A DNA stretch of 64,000 nt from Lophius americanus (Eukaryota; Chordata; Actinopteri; Lophiiformes; Lophiidae). A model generated the notes under the pieces. That model was given only the letters and a program-made list of their open reading frames with translations, made no database searches and was not told where the DNA came from. The stretch is from positions 3,277,501-3,341,500 of the forward strand of contig JBBDHG010000015.1 in the NCBI GenBank assembly GCA_037951165.1. Direction: 5' to 3'. Position numbers and translations under genes: made by a program. Position 1 is the stretch's first letter, and the number at the start of each line of letters is the position of its first letter. Below, one piece after another: positions 12,500 to 24,012 of this stretch.

Positions 12500-13559
12500 C
12501 AGTAGATTATAGTAAGTGACAATTTTTGTTTCTAATAACGCGATTATACCATTACTGTTGGGGTCTATGTGTCGGTAGAACTATGTCAGTCTACCTTGCC
12601 ACGCAAAATATGAGCGTTTCCTCTCAAGAATTTGGCATCTCCATCTGAGGGATCCCCAAAGAGTAACTTGTTTTCCCCAACTTACATGCATGAATTTTAC
12701 TGACATGCCCGTCTACCTTGTCAGCTGGTTCGCTCGTTATGTTGTGGTTGTGCGAAAAAGAAAAGAATGGAAATATTGTTTGATTTCAACAAACAGCATG
12801 TAACTTAAAACTTCAATAAAGACTGCATTCAACTCAGATCTCCCACAGCTCTGGTATGGAGTAAACTGGTTGACCGGCACACCCAAATGGACCGGAGCCA
12901 ACGTTAACATTATTATGAAAAAGATCTACTGATGCCAAACATGGTTTTAACGTCAGTGCAACAACTACTGTAACTTAAAGAAGGCACATCTGCCGTCATT
13001 TGAAAGTCATGTTCACTGATTTAACCAGGCAGGTCAGGTTAACATTTAAAGGTTTAAATTTCATCTACTCAAAAACAATCTATCAGACTCTTCTTCCCAG
13101 CCGACTCACTTACACTGATTTTCTTCTATATGGTTTTCAACACGTCTCATGTCTTCCTGTCAACAGGGGCTGTCAGGACAGCAGAGTGGGATCTACAGCT
13201 GGCAGTGATCTGTAAGTAATGGCGAGCCATATACTGCATGCAGTTGAGTAGAGTTTGAGGTTTGTGGAGGAATTACTGGTTGTAGTCTAATGGCTAGAGT
13301 TGTTGCGTGGAATGAGACGGTTATTACAGTGGTAACACGTGAAAGATCTGAAGAAAAGTTCTTACACTGCATAAACCCTTCGTGGCACTTATGTTCACGT
13401 GCCGGGATGAGAGACTTCTGCTGGATAAGAAAGTTCTGCAAATGGTCTGATAGTCCCACATTTTACAATAGTGCTGGACAATATGGCTTCACAGCTAATG
13501 CATATATCCACCACCCTGCTCACCAACCCGCCCATCTAAATACATCGTGCCATGACGTT
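12500..13559. other. Unique sequence, no gene recognised
   Basis: No repeat family or exon pattern could be supported. The open frame at 13,290-13,664 runs into the neighbouring interspersed repeat and is not a gene. Confidence 0.45.
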
Positions 13560-13792
13560 AGGAAAAGAGGTATAGTACAGCCCGGTCAGATTGCCAGTTC
13601 AACACAGGGCCAACAGACAGAGACAAAAAAACGTTCCCACACAGACTTATTGGCAATTCACTAATTCACCTATATCACATGTTTTTGGACTGTGGGAGGA
13701 AGCCGGACGAACCCACACAGACACTGGGAGAACAAGTTAACAGGTTATGTAACCTTTTTGCTTATGTAACAGTTCTAATCACTATGCCACGG
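13560..13792 (-). mobile_element. Interspersed fish repeat, minus-strand copy
   Basis: Read in reverse, this matches a very common fish repeat: a head with a TAGTGATTAGAAC-type start, a degraded middle, then CCCACAGTCCAAAAACATG, and an end with GGCCCTGTGTTGAACTGGC. On the plus strand the diagnostic piece is GGACTGTGGGAGGAAGCCGG (about 13,688-13,707). Five relatives lie in this window (27.3, 28.6, 30.0, 35.8-36.0 and 61.0 kb). I leave the class open between SINE-like and non-autonomous DNA element. Confidence 0.65.
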
Positions 13793-14450
13793 ATAGAGCA
13801 AGATTAAGTGTGCAAGAGGTTCTAAATGTCGATCTTCTTTCGGCTGTTCCCTTTGGGTGTCGCCATAGTGGATCATCTGTTTCCATCATGCCCTGTACTC
13901 TTCATCTTCCTCTGTCACCCCAACTGATTGAATTGTCTTTTTCCCGACATCCTTTTTGGTCTTGCTTTTTTCGCTCCTGCGTGGTAGCTCCATTTCCAGC
14001 ATCCTTCTACCAATAGATCCACTATCCTTCCTTTTCACATGTACAGACCATTTCAATCTGGATTTGTTCTTCTGATGTGTTGCTTCTAATCCTGTCCATC
14101 GTCGTCACTCTCAGAGAAGCCGATATCCATACATGTTTGGTTAATTGCTCGACCCTATCTACAACACTGTCATGCTGACGGCAGCTGTGACCAGGGCCAT
14201 TATTTACCCTGCTCGCCTCTTTGTCTGTCTGTCACATTTTATGAGAACGATATGTCAGCAACACCCAGAGGGAATTTTTTCATATTTAGCACAAATGTTC
14301 ACTTTGACTCTGAACCATAAATACATGTAATTTCTTATGAAATGTCTGGAAGTCTTGCAGATTTCTGTATTTCAATATCCCTATGGAAATTTAATATATT
14401 AAATATAGTGACTGCCTGTCCTATCAAAGAAATATAAATTATACAACCCA

Positions 14451-14485
14451 GGAGGAGGAGGAGGAGGAGGAGGAGAAGGAGAAGC
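14451..14485 (+). repeat. (GGA)n microsatellite
   Basis: About eleven GGA/AGG units run without interruption to 14,475 and then become GAA/GGA mixtures. This is a simple trinucleotide repeat. Confidence 0.93.
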
Positions 14486-14693
14486 GGTTGCAGACAATGA
14501 ATGAACAACTGAATATATTAATGAATGAAAATACAATATGGCCTATAGTTGACAAAGTGAGTTTAATGCCAATGATACTAGTGAGGGGTATGATTTTCGC
14601 AGATTCAAATATTTGTTATATTATTTAAATCAATTGGTATAAATTACTATTATTTTGTCATAAAAAAGAAAAGTTTCTGCTACTAATAGAGCA

Positions 14694-14840
14694 CTGTCCC
14701 CAGCAGGTGGTGGTAACGCAGCCACAGGCTGTTTGCAACCTCTATTAACAAAAAAAAAAGAACGATCTTACCGCAGTTAAATGGCGTGGCGCTAACTGTT
14801 TCCGGGCTTGCTGTAATATCACCCCCACAAAAAATTCTGT
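14694..14840. mobile_element. Fragment of an unclassified fish interspersed repeat
   Basis: CAGCAGGTGGTGGTAACGCA followed by GTTTGCAACCTCTATTAAC and an A/G-rich run resembles a widespread fish repeat that reads 'cagcaggtggcggtaatgca ... gccaaccgccaataaac'. The right part (AAATGGCGTGGCGCTAAC) is less certain. No ends or target duplication were identified. Confidence 0.45.
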
Positions 14841-14973
14841 GCCACAGATAACCAAAAAATTAAATATACAATGTACGACTTTCATAGAGATCAGGAGGAA
14901 ACATGTTTGATTCCATATAATGTCCTTGCCTCAAAATGGACTGATTCAAAGAAAAGAACTTGAAACCATGTTA

Positions 14974-15265
14974 TTGGCTTGGTGGAATTTTGGTGTGTTT
15001 TATCAATGGTCTCGTTTCCTTTTAGGATTTTATCATATAACGGGGATGTTGAATGGCGTAGAAATGTGTATTCAATGTTGCTGGAATCTCTAGACACTCC
15101 TCTTCCACATATCGTCTTTCAGAAGATCAGCCATCAGCCTCCTTGTTTGTAGCTTGGTGGATTTGTGTTTGTTTTATCAAACGTTGCATATTTTCTTTTC
15201 TCTATCATATAACAAATGTAGAAATGTGGTTTGAATGTTGCTGGAGTCTGCACACTCTCCTCTAG
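14974..15265 (+). repeat. Diverged local tandem duplication, unit about 172 bp
   Basis: A segment at 14,974-15,105 recurs in imperfect form at 15,149-15,265. Shared landmarks in order are GCTTGGTGGA, GTTTTATCAA, TATCATATAAC, GTAGAAATGTG, AATGTTGCTGGA(A/G)TCT and CACTCTCCTCT-like ends. The copies differ by substitutions and small gaps. The structure is directly visible; I do not recognise the unit. Confidence 0.75.
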
Positions 15266-17199
15266 TCTCACTCAAGATTGTATGTGACTCCCAGTGACAT
15301 ATGGGATGCAGACAAAAGAGCTCAAAACACATAATCCCCATGATAGTAGCTTTTTCACTTTTTTTGGGTTTTGATGTGATTGCAATATAAAAAATGTGTA
15401 ATTCAATATGTTCATTTTTCTTGCTGAAGTAGTCAGCACTTAAAAAAAACATTTTTAGATTGTTATTATACATTTATCTGTTGTTTTTATTCAATTATTC
15501 AGCTGTCCCTGTGAACCTGAAACCCATTTCAACATCACCAAAACTGTTTCCAGAATTCATTTCATGGATCAAAATTATCTCTTGGATGAATTCAGAAAGA
15601 TGATCGAGGGATGTCAATTCCAACACGAGACACTTGGGTCACCGTGTTTCTTTAAAGCTTCCTTAAAAAAGTGAATGTCGATAAAATATGCAAAAATACT
15701 CTCGGACCCATAGGGTTGAATTCCTTCAAAGTCTTCTCTCTCTATATCATACGCTTGGACACACGTTGCGTAAACCACCAGGCGATGATTCCCCTTCAAA
15801 ATGTTTTAATTGCAACCGACACTTGATGTTCCTTTAGTGCTGCAGTGGATCATAACTTCTCTCACTGTGTTTAGCTTTCACACAACCCACAAGACGCTGT
15901 TTGAAATCTCGCAGAGACGCATAGTCGATCAGGATTTCAAAGGTTCTCCGTCATCTTGATCGTTGGCTGGCACAATGAGGATGAGTTATCTCGGTCTCAT
16001 TTGCTGTCGGTCCCCGTGTGATGCAGCTGCTAGCATTTTGTGGTCGTCACCCTAAAAATACAGCAGCTGACTGATGGACCCCGCAGCCGCTGTTTGATGT
16101 GCCGGAGAACATGGACACAAAACATACGCGTAAATACAAATGTTCAGGAACACATCCAGAGTTAATGTACTTGTTCAAGCATTTACCAGACTCCTTGGAG
16201 CGGGAACAAAGCTGACATTGATCCAACATCAGCATATTTGCTGTCTTCTCCTCTGTTCTCTCTTCTGTCTTTGTGCAGGATTTCTGTCACACAATCTGTT
16301 TTACAAACGCCGCCCTGCCTGTTTCAAAAATTCCAATTCGACCTATTCATTACTTGTGAGAATCATGGGATTATTTCAGATCGGTGTGATACAATGAAAT
16401 TCACTTCACTCATTTCATTTATAGCAAGTAGTTGCTTTTTCAGTTTCAGCCATCTGTATTCTAATTCCATGACAGGGTCATGTTTGGTGAATATTCCATC
16501 CAAATCTCCTCAGCAAATAGCAGGACTCAGTCCAATGAAGTGCTCCCCTAATGGTTTATATTTATTATATATTATAATTATATTATTATTTTTTGCAGAT
16601 TTTAAGCTCATTTACACATGATGCATGTACAAGAATAGTTAAGTCCTTTTCAAACGTTGTATTCGTCAATGCCCAAATGCTTCCATGCATTCTTTATGTT
16701 GATGGTACATCCACTAGGTGGCAGTGAAGAGTCAATCATTTTGACGACAACAAAAATTTAAACATGATAAAATACCTAGTGAATAAAAGGAAGAGAAACA
16801 TCACATTCACTTAACTCAAATCTCCAAAAAGTTATTTGAGTGAATGGGAAATTATTAGAAAAGTAATTATTTCTCAACACCATATAGTCCTTAATTATAT
16901 TCTACATAATTATTGTATGAAAATTTAATATACACATTTACGTTTCATCTACTAAACAGTTATGTTCAACTTAGTAAACGCAGCAATGTATCCCTAAACC
17001 TTTTACTATTACATTAATGCATTTAAAGACTGTTATTTAGATTTTTTTATAAAACACTGTCATGCTGACTTTACCTAATACAATTACGTTATTTCAAAAC
17101 CTTTTCTCGTTTCAACGCAATAAAACCTTGTTTTAATCGTCAAAGTCGCAATTGTTTAATCCTTTCAACATTCAAACAAGGGTTGGTCCGTAAACAACC
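15266..17199. other. Unique AT-rich sequence around a CTCF-like site
   Basis: Apart from the CTCF-like motif at 16,711 I see only short open frames. The pair at 16,140-16,397 and 16,238-16,621 overlap in different frames and look like chance. Confidence 0.45.
16711..16724 (+). promoter_or_regulatory. CTCF-like binding motif
   Basis: CCACTAGGTGGCAG fits the vertebrate CTCF core CCASYAGRKGGCRS at every position. It sits in otherwise plain unique sequence. Binding in cells is inference. If bound, the plus-strand orientation would matter for loop formation. Confidence 0.6.
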
Positions 17200-17426
17200 T
17201 CCGTGTTTCATTTCTAAGTGGAATCTCTCTGAGACCTTCATCACGATATTTCTTGTAATTCACTTAAACTATAGCCACACTGCCCCCCGATGGCTTCCGG
17301 TGGTATTGCTCTGTTGCATCTTTACCCGTCAGCTCTCTGAAAATGTGTACAAATCCGAACAAAGTGATTGCAACAATGGACTGAAGGCTTCACCTATACC
17401 CGTCTCCAAAGTTGAGAATAAACGGC
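17200..17426. mobile_element. Possible degraded DNA-transposon segment
   Basis: The stretch containing CTCTCTGAGACCTTCATCAC, then ATAGCCACACTGCCCCCCGA and a GGTATTGC-type segment resembles interspersed sequence I associate with fish DNA elements, and it ends at a strong hairpin. I could not define both ends. A unique-sequence origin is possible. Confidence 0.3.
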
Positions 17427-17455
17427 CCTTTGGGTGATTTCAAATCACCCAAAGG
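17427..17455. repeat. Perfect 14-bp hairpin with 1-nt spacer
   Basis: CCTTTGGGTGATTT (17,427-17,440) is the exact reverse complement of AAATCACCCAAAGG (17,442-17,455), separated by a single C. Just downstream, TAATCTC and GAGATTA form a second, smaller stem. No T-run follows, so this is not a bacterial-type terminator. It may be the centre or end of a foldback element. Confidence 0.85.
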
Positions 17456-17520
17456 CCCGACCCTAATCTCTGTTACGGTGGAGATTATGGTGGCTCCGCC
17501 TATTCTTAGAATTAAATATT

Positions 17521-18749
17521 ATACTCCATCCATATGTGTTCACATCTTGAAGAAAAGGTTTTTCTGAATAAATCAAACAATAATATCAAGACAGATGTCA
17601 AGTAATTCTTGACATCTCCACTACAGATTATTGAACATTTTCTAAAAATATCGTATATCATAATGCAGAAACTGATTTGTTATATATGATTAAAAAAAAC
17701 GAAAACATTCAAGAACCATTTTGATATATTATGAGACCATTATGTAAATCCTTAAATGGATTAGATGTGGACAGAGAAATCCATCGGGAGTGTGTCTAAC
17801 ACACCCGACAGCAGAGATTGGCAGTGGAACAAAGATGTGGATGTTGATGATCCCACATTTATCCTCCCCATTCAGCACTGTAGCAGCTGCATAGACATAA
17901 GGAGAGGCGTCATTACAGCAAACCAAGGCCTGCTAATAGGCCCACAACGTGGGGGGCCTACTGGCTTCGAGGGGTAGTGAAGAGAGGTGGGTGGGAGAGC
18001 TAGGGGTGGTCAGAGGTTAGGGAGGAGGACAAGATGTGCAAGGATTTTTTGATACTGGAGGGGTTCGGTTGGGAGAGTACGACGTAGGGAAAATTAGTTT
18101 GAGTATAGCATATTGAGGGCGTAATTTGTCCTGAATGAAGAGCATTCAACAAACATCCAGACAAGGGGAACCCAAACATGGCATGACAGGCCAAAAATGA
18201 AATTTAAAGCAACAATCACTCAAAAAACTAAAAACTAAATAAAATAAAATGTTTTAATCACTCTTCTTGTTTGAGTGAATGGAGTTTCTTAATAGACAAA
18301 TTATAATTTAAAAAGAATGAATGATTTTTCAACTTTGTTTGTTTTTAGGATTAGGGTTTTTCAGCTCAGGAAAAATGTTTTTTTGACCCCTTGATCTACA
18401 TGTTTGTTGGATTATGGCCTAAAGACAATCTCATATTGGTTCATGCTATTTCATTTATGACAGGGAACACAATATTCTGTGGAGAGCTCAGTTTCCCTCC
18501 TTCGCCCTCACTCTCCGCCCTGCTCCTCCGCTCCAGCCTACCAAAAGCACTGGAATGCCCTTACTTGATTATCTCTACGTATACTCATTACATTATGTAC
18601 ATCAATGTATAATTAGATATCAGACATACATGCAATTTAACCTGCTAAAGAAAATAATAGGTGTAAGCCTACTTATTACAATATAATAATAATATAATAA
18701 CTAGATCTATACGGTCATCCCTGCCAGCAAGGTTGTTACCCTCAAATAC
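17521..18749. other. Unique sequence, no gene recognised
   Basis: AT-rich sequence with a GC-richer patch at 17,760-18,010. Only short open frames are present and no repeat family was supported. Confidence 0.45.
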
Positions 18750-18860
18750 CACCAGTCCCCTGCATTGTACAAGCGATTCCTCTGATAGAACTCCTCACAT
18801 TAAATGTGAAATTATTTCCGAAAAACAGTGTTTTTGGTTTTAAAAAAAGCTCTCCAAATT
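18750..18860 (+). repeat. Dispersed repeat, copy 1 of 2 in this window
   Basis: This segment shares CCTGCATTGTACAAGC, then GAACTCCTCA, ATTAAA(T/C)GTGAA, AAACAGTG and AAGCTC in the same order and spacing with 41,290-41,400. The two copies are about 22.5 kb apart in the same orientation. I do not recognise the family. Confidence 0.65.
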
Positions 18861-19890
18861 TTTGTCTCTTTTTATGCTGAATTCCATTTGTTTCTTCATT
18901 TTGGTCCACACAACCAGGTTGAGTTCTATGTGCGTAAAAAGTATATAAATAATACAATTTTCAGTTGTTCCTTTGTAGTGTTCATTTTTTCTGTTTTCTA
19001 AAGTAGTCTTATTTCTTTGCTACACGTCCTTATTCATTTATCGTGAATTAGGAGCTTACTCACCTTACTCATTGTTTATTAAAAAAATCATATTTAGTCA
19101 ATGTTATCCATTTTTTTAGAGGACTAAAAGACTGGATATTTAGTCTTAAAATTTAGAAAACCTGACCAATTTAGTTGCGGAAAAGATTAGGTTATTATTA
19201 GCATTTTAGTCAAACTTTTTCATCTCATCTCTTTATTTGATAATTGTTTGATGTATTAAAGTTTGTTACCACTGAAACGGGGGATTTAGCCAAGGGGTTG
19301 AATGCTGTAGAACTGTATGGAAGTCTCATTCTCATTAAGGCCCGAGTCCCTCTGATGGTCCGATTCTGGAATCTGACCGGCCCCTAATCATCGGCTTGAC
19401 CAAATAGAACAGAGAGACAGTGAGTGCCGGCTGTCCCAGGGGAAATTCAGAGCAAACAATGATCCTGCAGTCTTTACCCAGTACTAATGACCGCTTTCCA
19501 CGTCGGAACCACTGCAGACCTCCACCAGTATTTCTGCTGGTTTGTCCCTGCTCAGGCAAACAAGGCTCACTGTCGTTCTGGTCCTAATCGGACATACGCT
19601 CACGCCCCCTATGGTGCTGGTAAGATGGGTCAGTGGTGAGGATCCCCCCTCGCCAATGGAGCTGGTTGAGAATAGGAAAGGAAACTACTGCACAGTAGTC
19701 AATTGACAAAGATGAATAGATTTTGGTAAAACTTTGATTTTGGCCATCTTTATCCGTCAATGATAATTTATTGTAAAGTCTCGACTTTCACAAAGTTAGT
19801 GCTGTCTCGACTTAATCGTCGACTTCATTTAAAAAAATTATACTGAATTACATTTTTTCTACTGGAAAAACTTTCACGTAACACATTTAA
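18861..19890. other. Unique sequence with a GC-richer patch
   Basis: 19,335-19,670 is clearly less AT-rich than its flanks and carries a weak minus-strand CTCF-like core (CCATAGGGGGCGTG, reading 19,616 back to about 19,603). No exon or named repeat could be supported. Confidence 0.4.
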
Positions 19891-20045
19891 GGTGGCTTTG
19901 ACTCAGGAGGTAGTCAGTGTCTTATTGGAAGACTGCTGGTCCAATCACCGACCCCTGCAGCAGTCTACATGTCAAACGTTTCTTGATTAAGAGATTGAAA
20001 ATCATTAGTGTGAATGGCTGAATGTGGACTTTAGTACAGTCCTTT
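19891..20045 (+). mobile_element. tRNA-derived SINE, degraded
   Basis: The order is that of teleost tRNA SINEs: an A-box-like GACTCAGGAGGTAGTCAG (from about 19,900), a damaged B box GGTCCAATCACC (about 19,938-19,949), CCCCTGCAGCAGTCTACATG, then GTGTGAATGGCTGAATGTGG (20,010-20,029) near the 3' end. A second SINE begins about 65 bases later. Confidence 0.65.
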
Positions 20046-20114
20046 TACCATTTAAAGATACTTATACCAGTGCTTTTGTCAGCTCAAAAGCGGTACATAC
20101 CATTTACATAAACG

Positions 20115-20300
20115 TATAGTGGTTGTCCCCCAATCGGAAGACCAGCATATGAAGTTAGCAGGACTGGAATCGTTTCGATCCCAGTCCTGCTATCTTCATA
20201 TGTAAGGCTCTTGAGCAAGACTTGAGCAAGACAAAAAACCCCAGTTTGCTCCCTTATCGCCTCACGTGAGCTACCAACTGCTTCTCAGGGATGGGTGAAA
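20115..20300 (+). mobile_element. tRNA-derived SINE with a hairpin around the B box
   Basis: GTGGTTGTCCCCCAATCGGA, a B-box-like TTTCGATCCCAG (from 20,174), a duplicated CTTGAGCAAGAC (20,209-20,233), AAACCCCAGTTTGCTCCC and a GTGAGCTA stretch give the SINE order. Between head and body sits an extra inverted repeat: 22 bases at 20,146-20,167 pair with 20,181-20,202 with one mismatch, leaving a 13-nt loop that contains the start of the B box. The normal SINE has no such stem, so this copy was rearranged. The 5' end of the A box is missing. Confidence 0.65.
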
Positions 20301-21254
20301 TGCAGAAAACTAATCTTGTCCTATATTCAATTACATTTAGTATTAATAATTATATTTGAATGAATGAATATAATTTATTAACTGTCTGAAAGCCCATATA
20401 TCTTGTTCAATTTAGAACGTCATTAGGGTCTGCACCATTAGTTGAGTTGTAGAAAAGATGCTTTATTCCCTTAAACTAGAGAACTGGTACCTCCCCAAGA
20501 GTTCCTGATTGTCTGTGTGAGTAGAAAATGAATTAAAAATTTAAAAAGAAAGACTTGGATTGTGTCACTTTTGCCTTTATGTATCCCAGTTGCTTATCGA
20601 AGAATTCTCAATTGCAACCTTTGCTGTTGATGTCTGGAGTGACATTTCGGTACTAACCAATCCCGCTAGCCCCATGGGTGCTGTCACAGCCTCTTGGAAT
20701 GGCGATTCAGAGGTTTAGCTGCTTTGTGGATGGACAGGAGAAATACACACCTCAAAGCGAACAGGAGTTGGTAGACGTTTATTTTGATGTGTGCAATTAT
20801 GGACAGGAATTGCCATGATGTCATCATATTTACAGATATGAATTGGTATGAAAGACATAACAAAAAATGTAATAGTACCATCCAAATAAATATGTGCAAC
20901 ATTCTGCATTGCAATTTCCTTTCCAGACCATGGTTTGGAGTTTTTCTATCAATAAAATAATAGAAAATCAATACTTGGATTACCTTTTAATGGACTTACG
21001 GTTTACGGACTAATACCGCCCTATAATAGAAGTTTTTTTACTTATTGATATGCAATGTAAAATGATGACTGGATGAGGTAAAACACAAATGTGCAAAAAC
21101 AGTGGGTCTCAGAGGGTTAATGGTGCACATAACACTAGTGTGTGATTGATCTGGCTGCCTCTGCAGTCTGTGTTTTCAGCATGTGTGCATGTGCCATCCG
21201 AGGCATTCTTGACCTTCAGAAAATACTGACATGCCTACTTACATGCTAGCCGCA
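20301..21254. other. Unique sequence, no gene recognised
   Basis: AT-rich sequence with only short open frames on both strands. No repeat family was recognised. Confidence 0.45.
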
Positions 21255-21350
21255 CTCCACAGCCACACACACAAACACACACCAACTCACAGCCACACAC
21301 GCATACACAGTTGCACAAACACATACACGTACACACACACACACACACAC
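21255..21350. repeat. Compound (CA)n-rich repeat
   Basis: The tract is built from CA-rich blocks, with ACAGCCACACAC occurring twice about 37 bases apart, and ends in a pure CA run at about 21,331-21,350. Confidence 0.85.
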
Positions 21351-21794
21351 TGAGATGTTGAGACTCTGCAGAGAAAAGTGAAGGTCTGGGCACGGCTTGC
21401 GGACATTTTGGGAAAAAGCACCATTTGCAAGGAAAATATCCAGAGCTTGTTTTTGTTTTCTGAGCACACGTGTGTTAGTGCGTCTCGCTCCTGCTGAAGG
21501 TCATGCCATCCTCATGGGTGGCTTCATGGAGAGCTGCCAATGCTGACGGCTGCTGCACTATTTGTCTGGCACATTTCTCCTCCACTGCAGGGCATTGATT
21601 AAGTGGCACAGCGATTCCTCACCTGCTGGAACCAGCCAATCCCAGAGCAGCAGATTCAGCAGGCAGCCAATGCAAAATCAGGGAAAGGTCTGGAGACAAA
21701 CAGGCATTCAGCAGACGTGGAAGTGTGTGTGCATTTGTTCTCCAGTGGAAGAAGACAGAGAAAGTATACTTACTGAGGAGTAGAAGAAATACTG

Positions 21795-21905
21795 AAAAGA
21801 TGGAGGAGGAGGGAAGGAAGGAGGGGGGAGATATGTTAAGAAAATGATCAGATGAGTAAAAGGTAATGAGGCGTGGTGAGATGGATGATAGAGGAGATAG
21901 AGACC
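21795..21905 (+). repeat. Purine-rich tract
   Basis: GGAGGAGGGAAGGAAGGAGG and neighbouring A/G blocks form a strand-biased patch. It keeps the opposite strand open as a 134-codon frame (21,619-22,023), which I do not accept as a gene. Confidence 0.65.
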
Positions 21906-23800
21906 ACGGCTGTGAAGAAAGGGATGGATGGGAAAAAAATAATGTCAGGGTTTCTAAAATAATGTCAGGAATGAGTAGACTTAAGGGAAATGGGCAGGGA
22001 GGCACATACACACACACTAACAAATATATTCAGCTCTCTCGGCATGCTTTAATGAAGCTGTCAAGATGAAAAACGAGTCAGTAAAATCTAATAATTCGAA
22101 AAGTTAAGAAGCAAACTTTCGTGCAGAACTATGGAGGAAAGTAGAATCTGTGCTGTTGAGTGTCAGCAGAAGGGGATGGAGAATATTCACGAGGAGCTGA
22201 GACATTGCTTGTGTTGCAATATGACATGTATTGAGTTTGAAAACATTATACAACAGCTTTATATGCACCGTTAGGTGGTCTCTCATCGCCTCGCCATCCC
22301 GCCCCTGTGGATTAAAAGTTTTAGTGTTTTGTATTTTTCACTGTTGATTTTGGTTGTTGCATCAAATATCATCATTAAATACGTAATTTCTTCCTTTCCA
22401 CATGTGAAACTGTTGCTCATTTCTAACTTCTTGTCATTGGGGTCTTATAAGGACAACCTTGTCTGTCCATCCAACCTATGAACATCACCCCCAAAAAACT
22501 GCAGGACAGAATATAGTGAATATTTACATGTCTTTATGGATACTGTGAAGTGATTTAATCTAACCTAATTGGGTTGTAGAATTTGCTAGTATGGACATAT
22601 TTAGGCAAATTTGAACGTGTTCTTCCCTCATCACCATATTTTTTCACTCAGTTTTCCCAGTGGTGGCGACAGTCCGCCCCCCAGGAAAAGGTGGTATCAC
22701 CCTGAGACATGACACGACACTACTCCTGACATCTTTACTTTCAAACCAGTAGTATTGGTGTCTCACCTGTTCCAGTGTGGAACAGGTAAGGAGTGCAAGT
22801 CTGCTGAAAAAATGTATAACATGACTGTTAGCGCATCTTTTGTAAATTATTTGTGTAATTCACTGTACCCAAAGTGTTAAGATAGAGATTAATAATAAGA
22901 GATCTCTACCTTGAAAAATGAAATGATTTAGATAGATTGTGACTGTGCTTGTTCCATGTTCCCCTGCTACTTCCTGACCTTGCTCGTCCTGAGTGGGCCG
23001 TTTTATCAAGTCTTCCTGTCGGGCCAGATCGCAGAGTCCGTGGGCTGGAAAACAAAACAATCAGCTTAAAAGCACTAATGCTGTCTTGCGGAGCTGCATG
23101 GTAGCGAAAGGCCACAGTTGATCTTAGTGTAGCTTTAACTGTGTCGTATTTTCAAATGTATTTCATCAAATAATTATTCGTAAGAGAAATATATTCACTG
23201 TGATTAGAAAAGAATTTGGAATAAGAGTAGCAGATATTTTGGAAAGATCACTGACAAACCAACCACAGAGGAGAGGACGGAGATCCAGGGCTACTGCTGT
23301 GTTCACACCAATCATGATGAGAATATTTTTTGGTGTATTTTGGAGAAATATGCCATTAATCCCTGCAATGAGAAAAGTGAGGATTGGGATATTAGAATTG
23401 CTTTTGTATGTAATGTTTCCTGTCTGGAGATTCTTTTTGCTATTTACAACCCATTATCGGTTGTACTTGCTCATTTCCGTGGTTACTAGTTTAATTCTGC
23501 TCATCTCGTGTGTGGGATTTGTCTCAGCCTAGGGCACAACTCAAAAACTATTTAAAATGATCTACATGTCTTCCACACTGGAGAAATGATGCTTGATATA
23601 TCACTTCTTTATTTAATATGGAAAGAACAAATCCTTTTTTGTTAATCAGATATAAGGATTGCAATCCATCCTGAGTATTTCCTGTGTGTTTATCTTTGAG
23701 TTGAATCAAAGCAAAGGCATTGAACCCTCTGCACTACTTTAAGATTGCAATACCATTGGGGGGGGGAAAGAACCACTTGACATGGTAATTGGCATACCTC
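21906..23800. other. Unique sequence, no gene recognised
   Basis: No recognisable domain or repeat. AATAATGTCAGG occurs twice about 20 bases apart near 21,950. The 110-codon plus-strand frame at 23,200-23,532 ends in a hydrophobic stretch but has no family match that I know and low-complexity composition. Confidence 0.4.
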
Positions 23801-24012
23801 AAGGATGCCCGAGTTAAGAGGTTTTCTTGGCATGTCTAACAAGGAGGAGACCCAAAGGTAAATCCAGATCTGGCTGGAGAGACTGTAATTTTCATCTAGC
23901 TTGGGAGCACCTCTGGATCTCTAAAGATTAGCTGATGAGTGTTTCTGGGGAGAGTGATATACCCTCCACACATTGCTGCAACCGCGGTGAGCAGAAAAAA
24001 TTAATGGATTAT
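23801..24012 (+). mobile_element. 3' end of a Rex-type non-LTR retrotransposon
   Basis: The segment follows the coding 3' end and tail of a very common fish LINE: an RMP-type start, AGGAGGAGACCCA, CTAGCTTGGGAGCACCTCTG (the 'LAWERLGI' region), CTGGGGAGAG (the 'AGER' region), and a tail ending in ATTAATGG, where intact copies have a GATGG-type repeat. It is degraded by indels and stops. The same family occurs at 41,781-42,072 and 56,110-56,442, all on the plus strand. Confidence 0.75.

Noticed and set aside
19603..19616. Second CTCF-like site (minus strand, CCATAGGGGGCGTG)
   Set aside because: Only the core fits; the flanking positions of the consensus do not.
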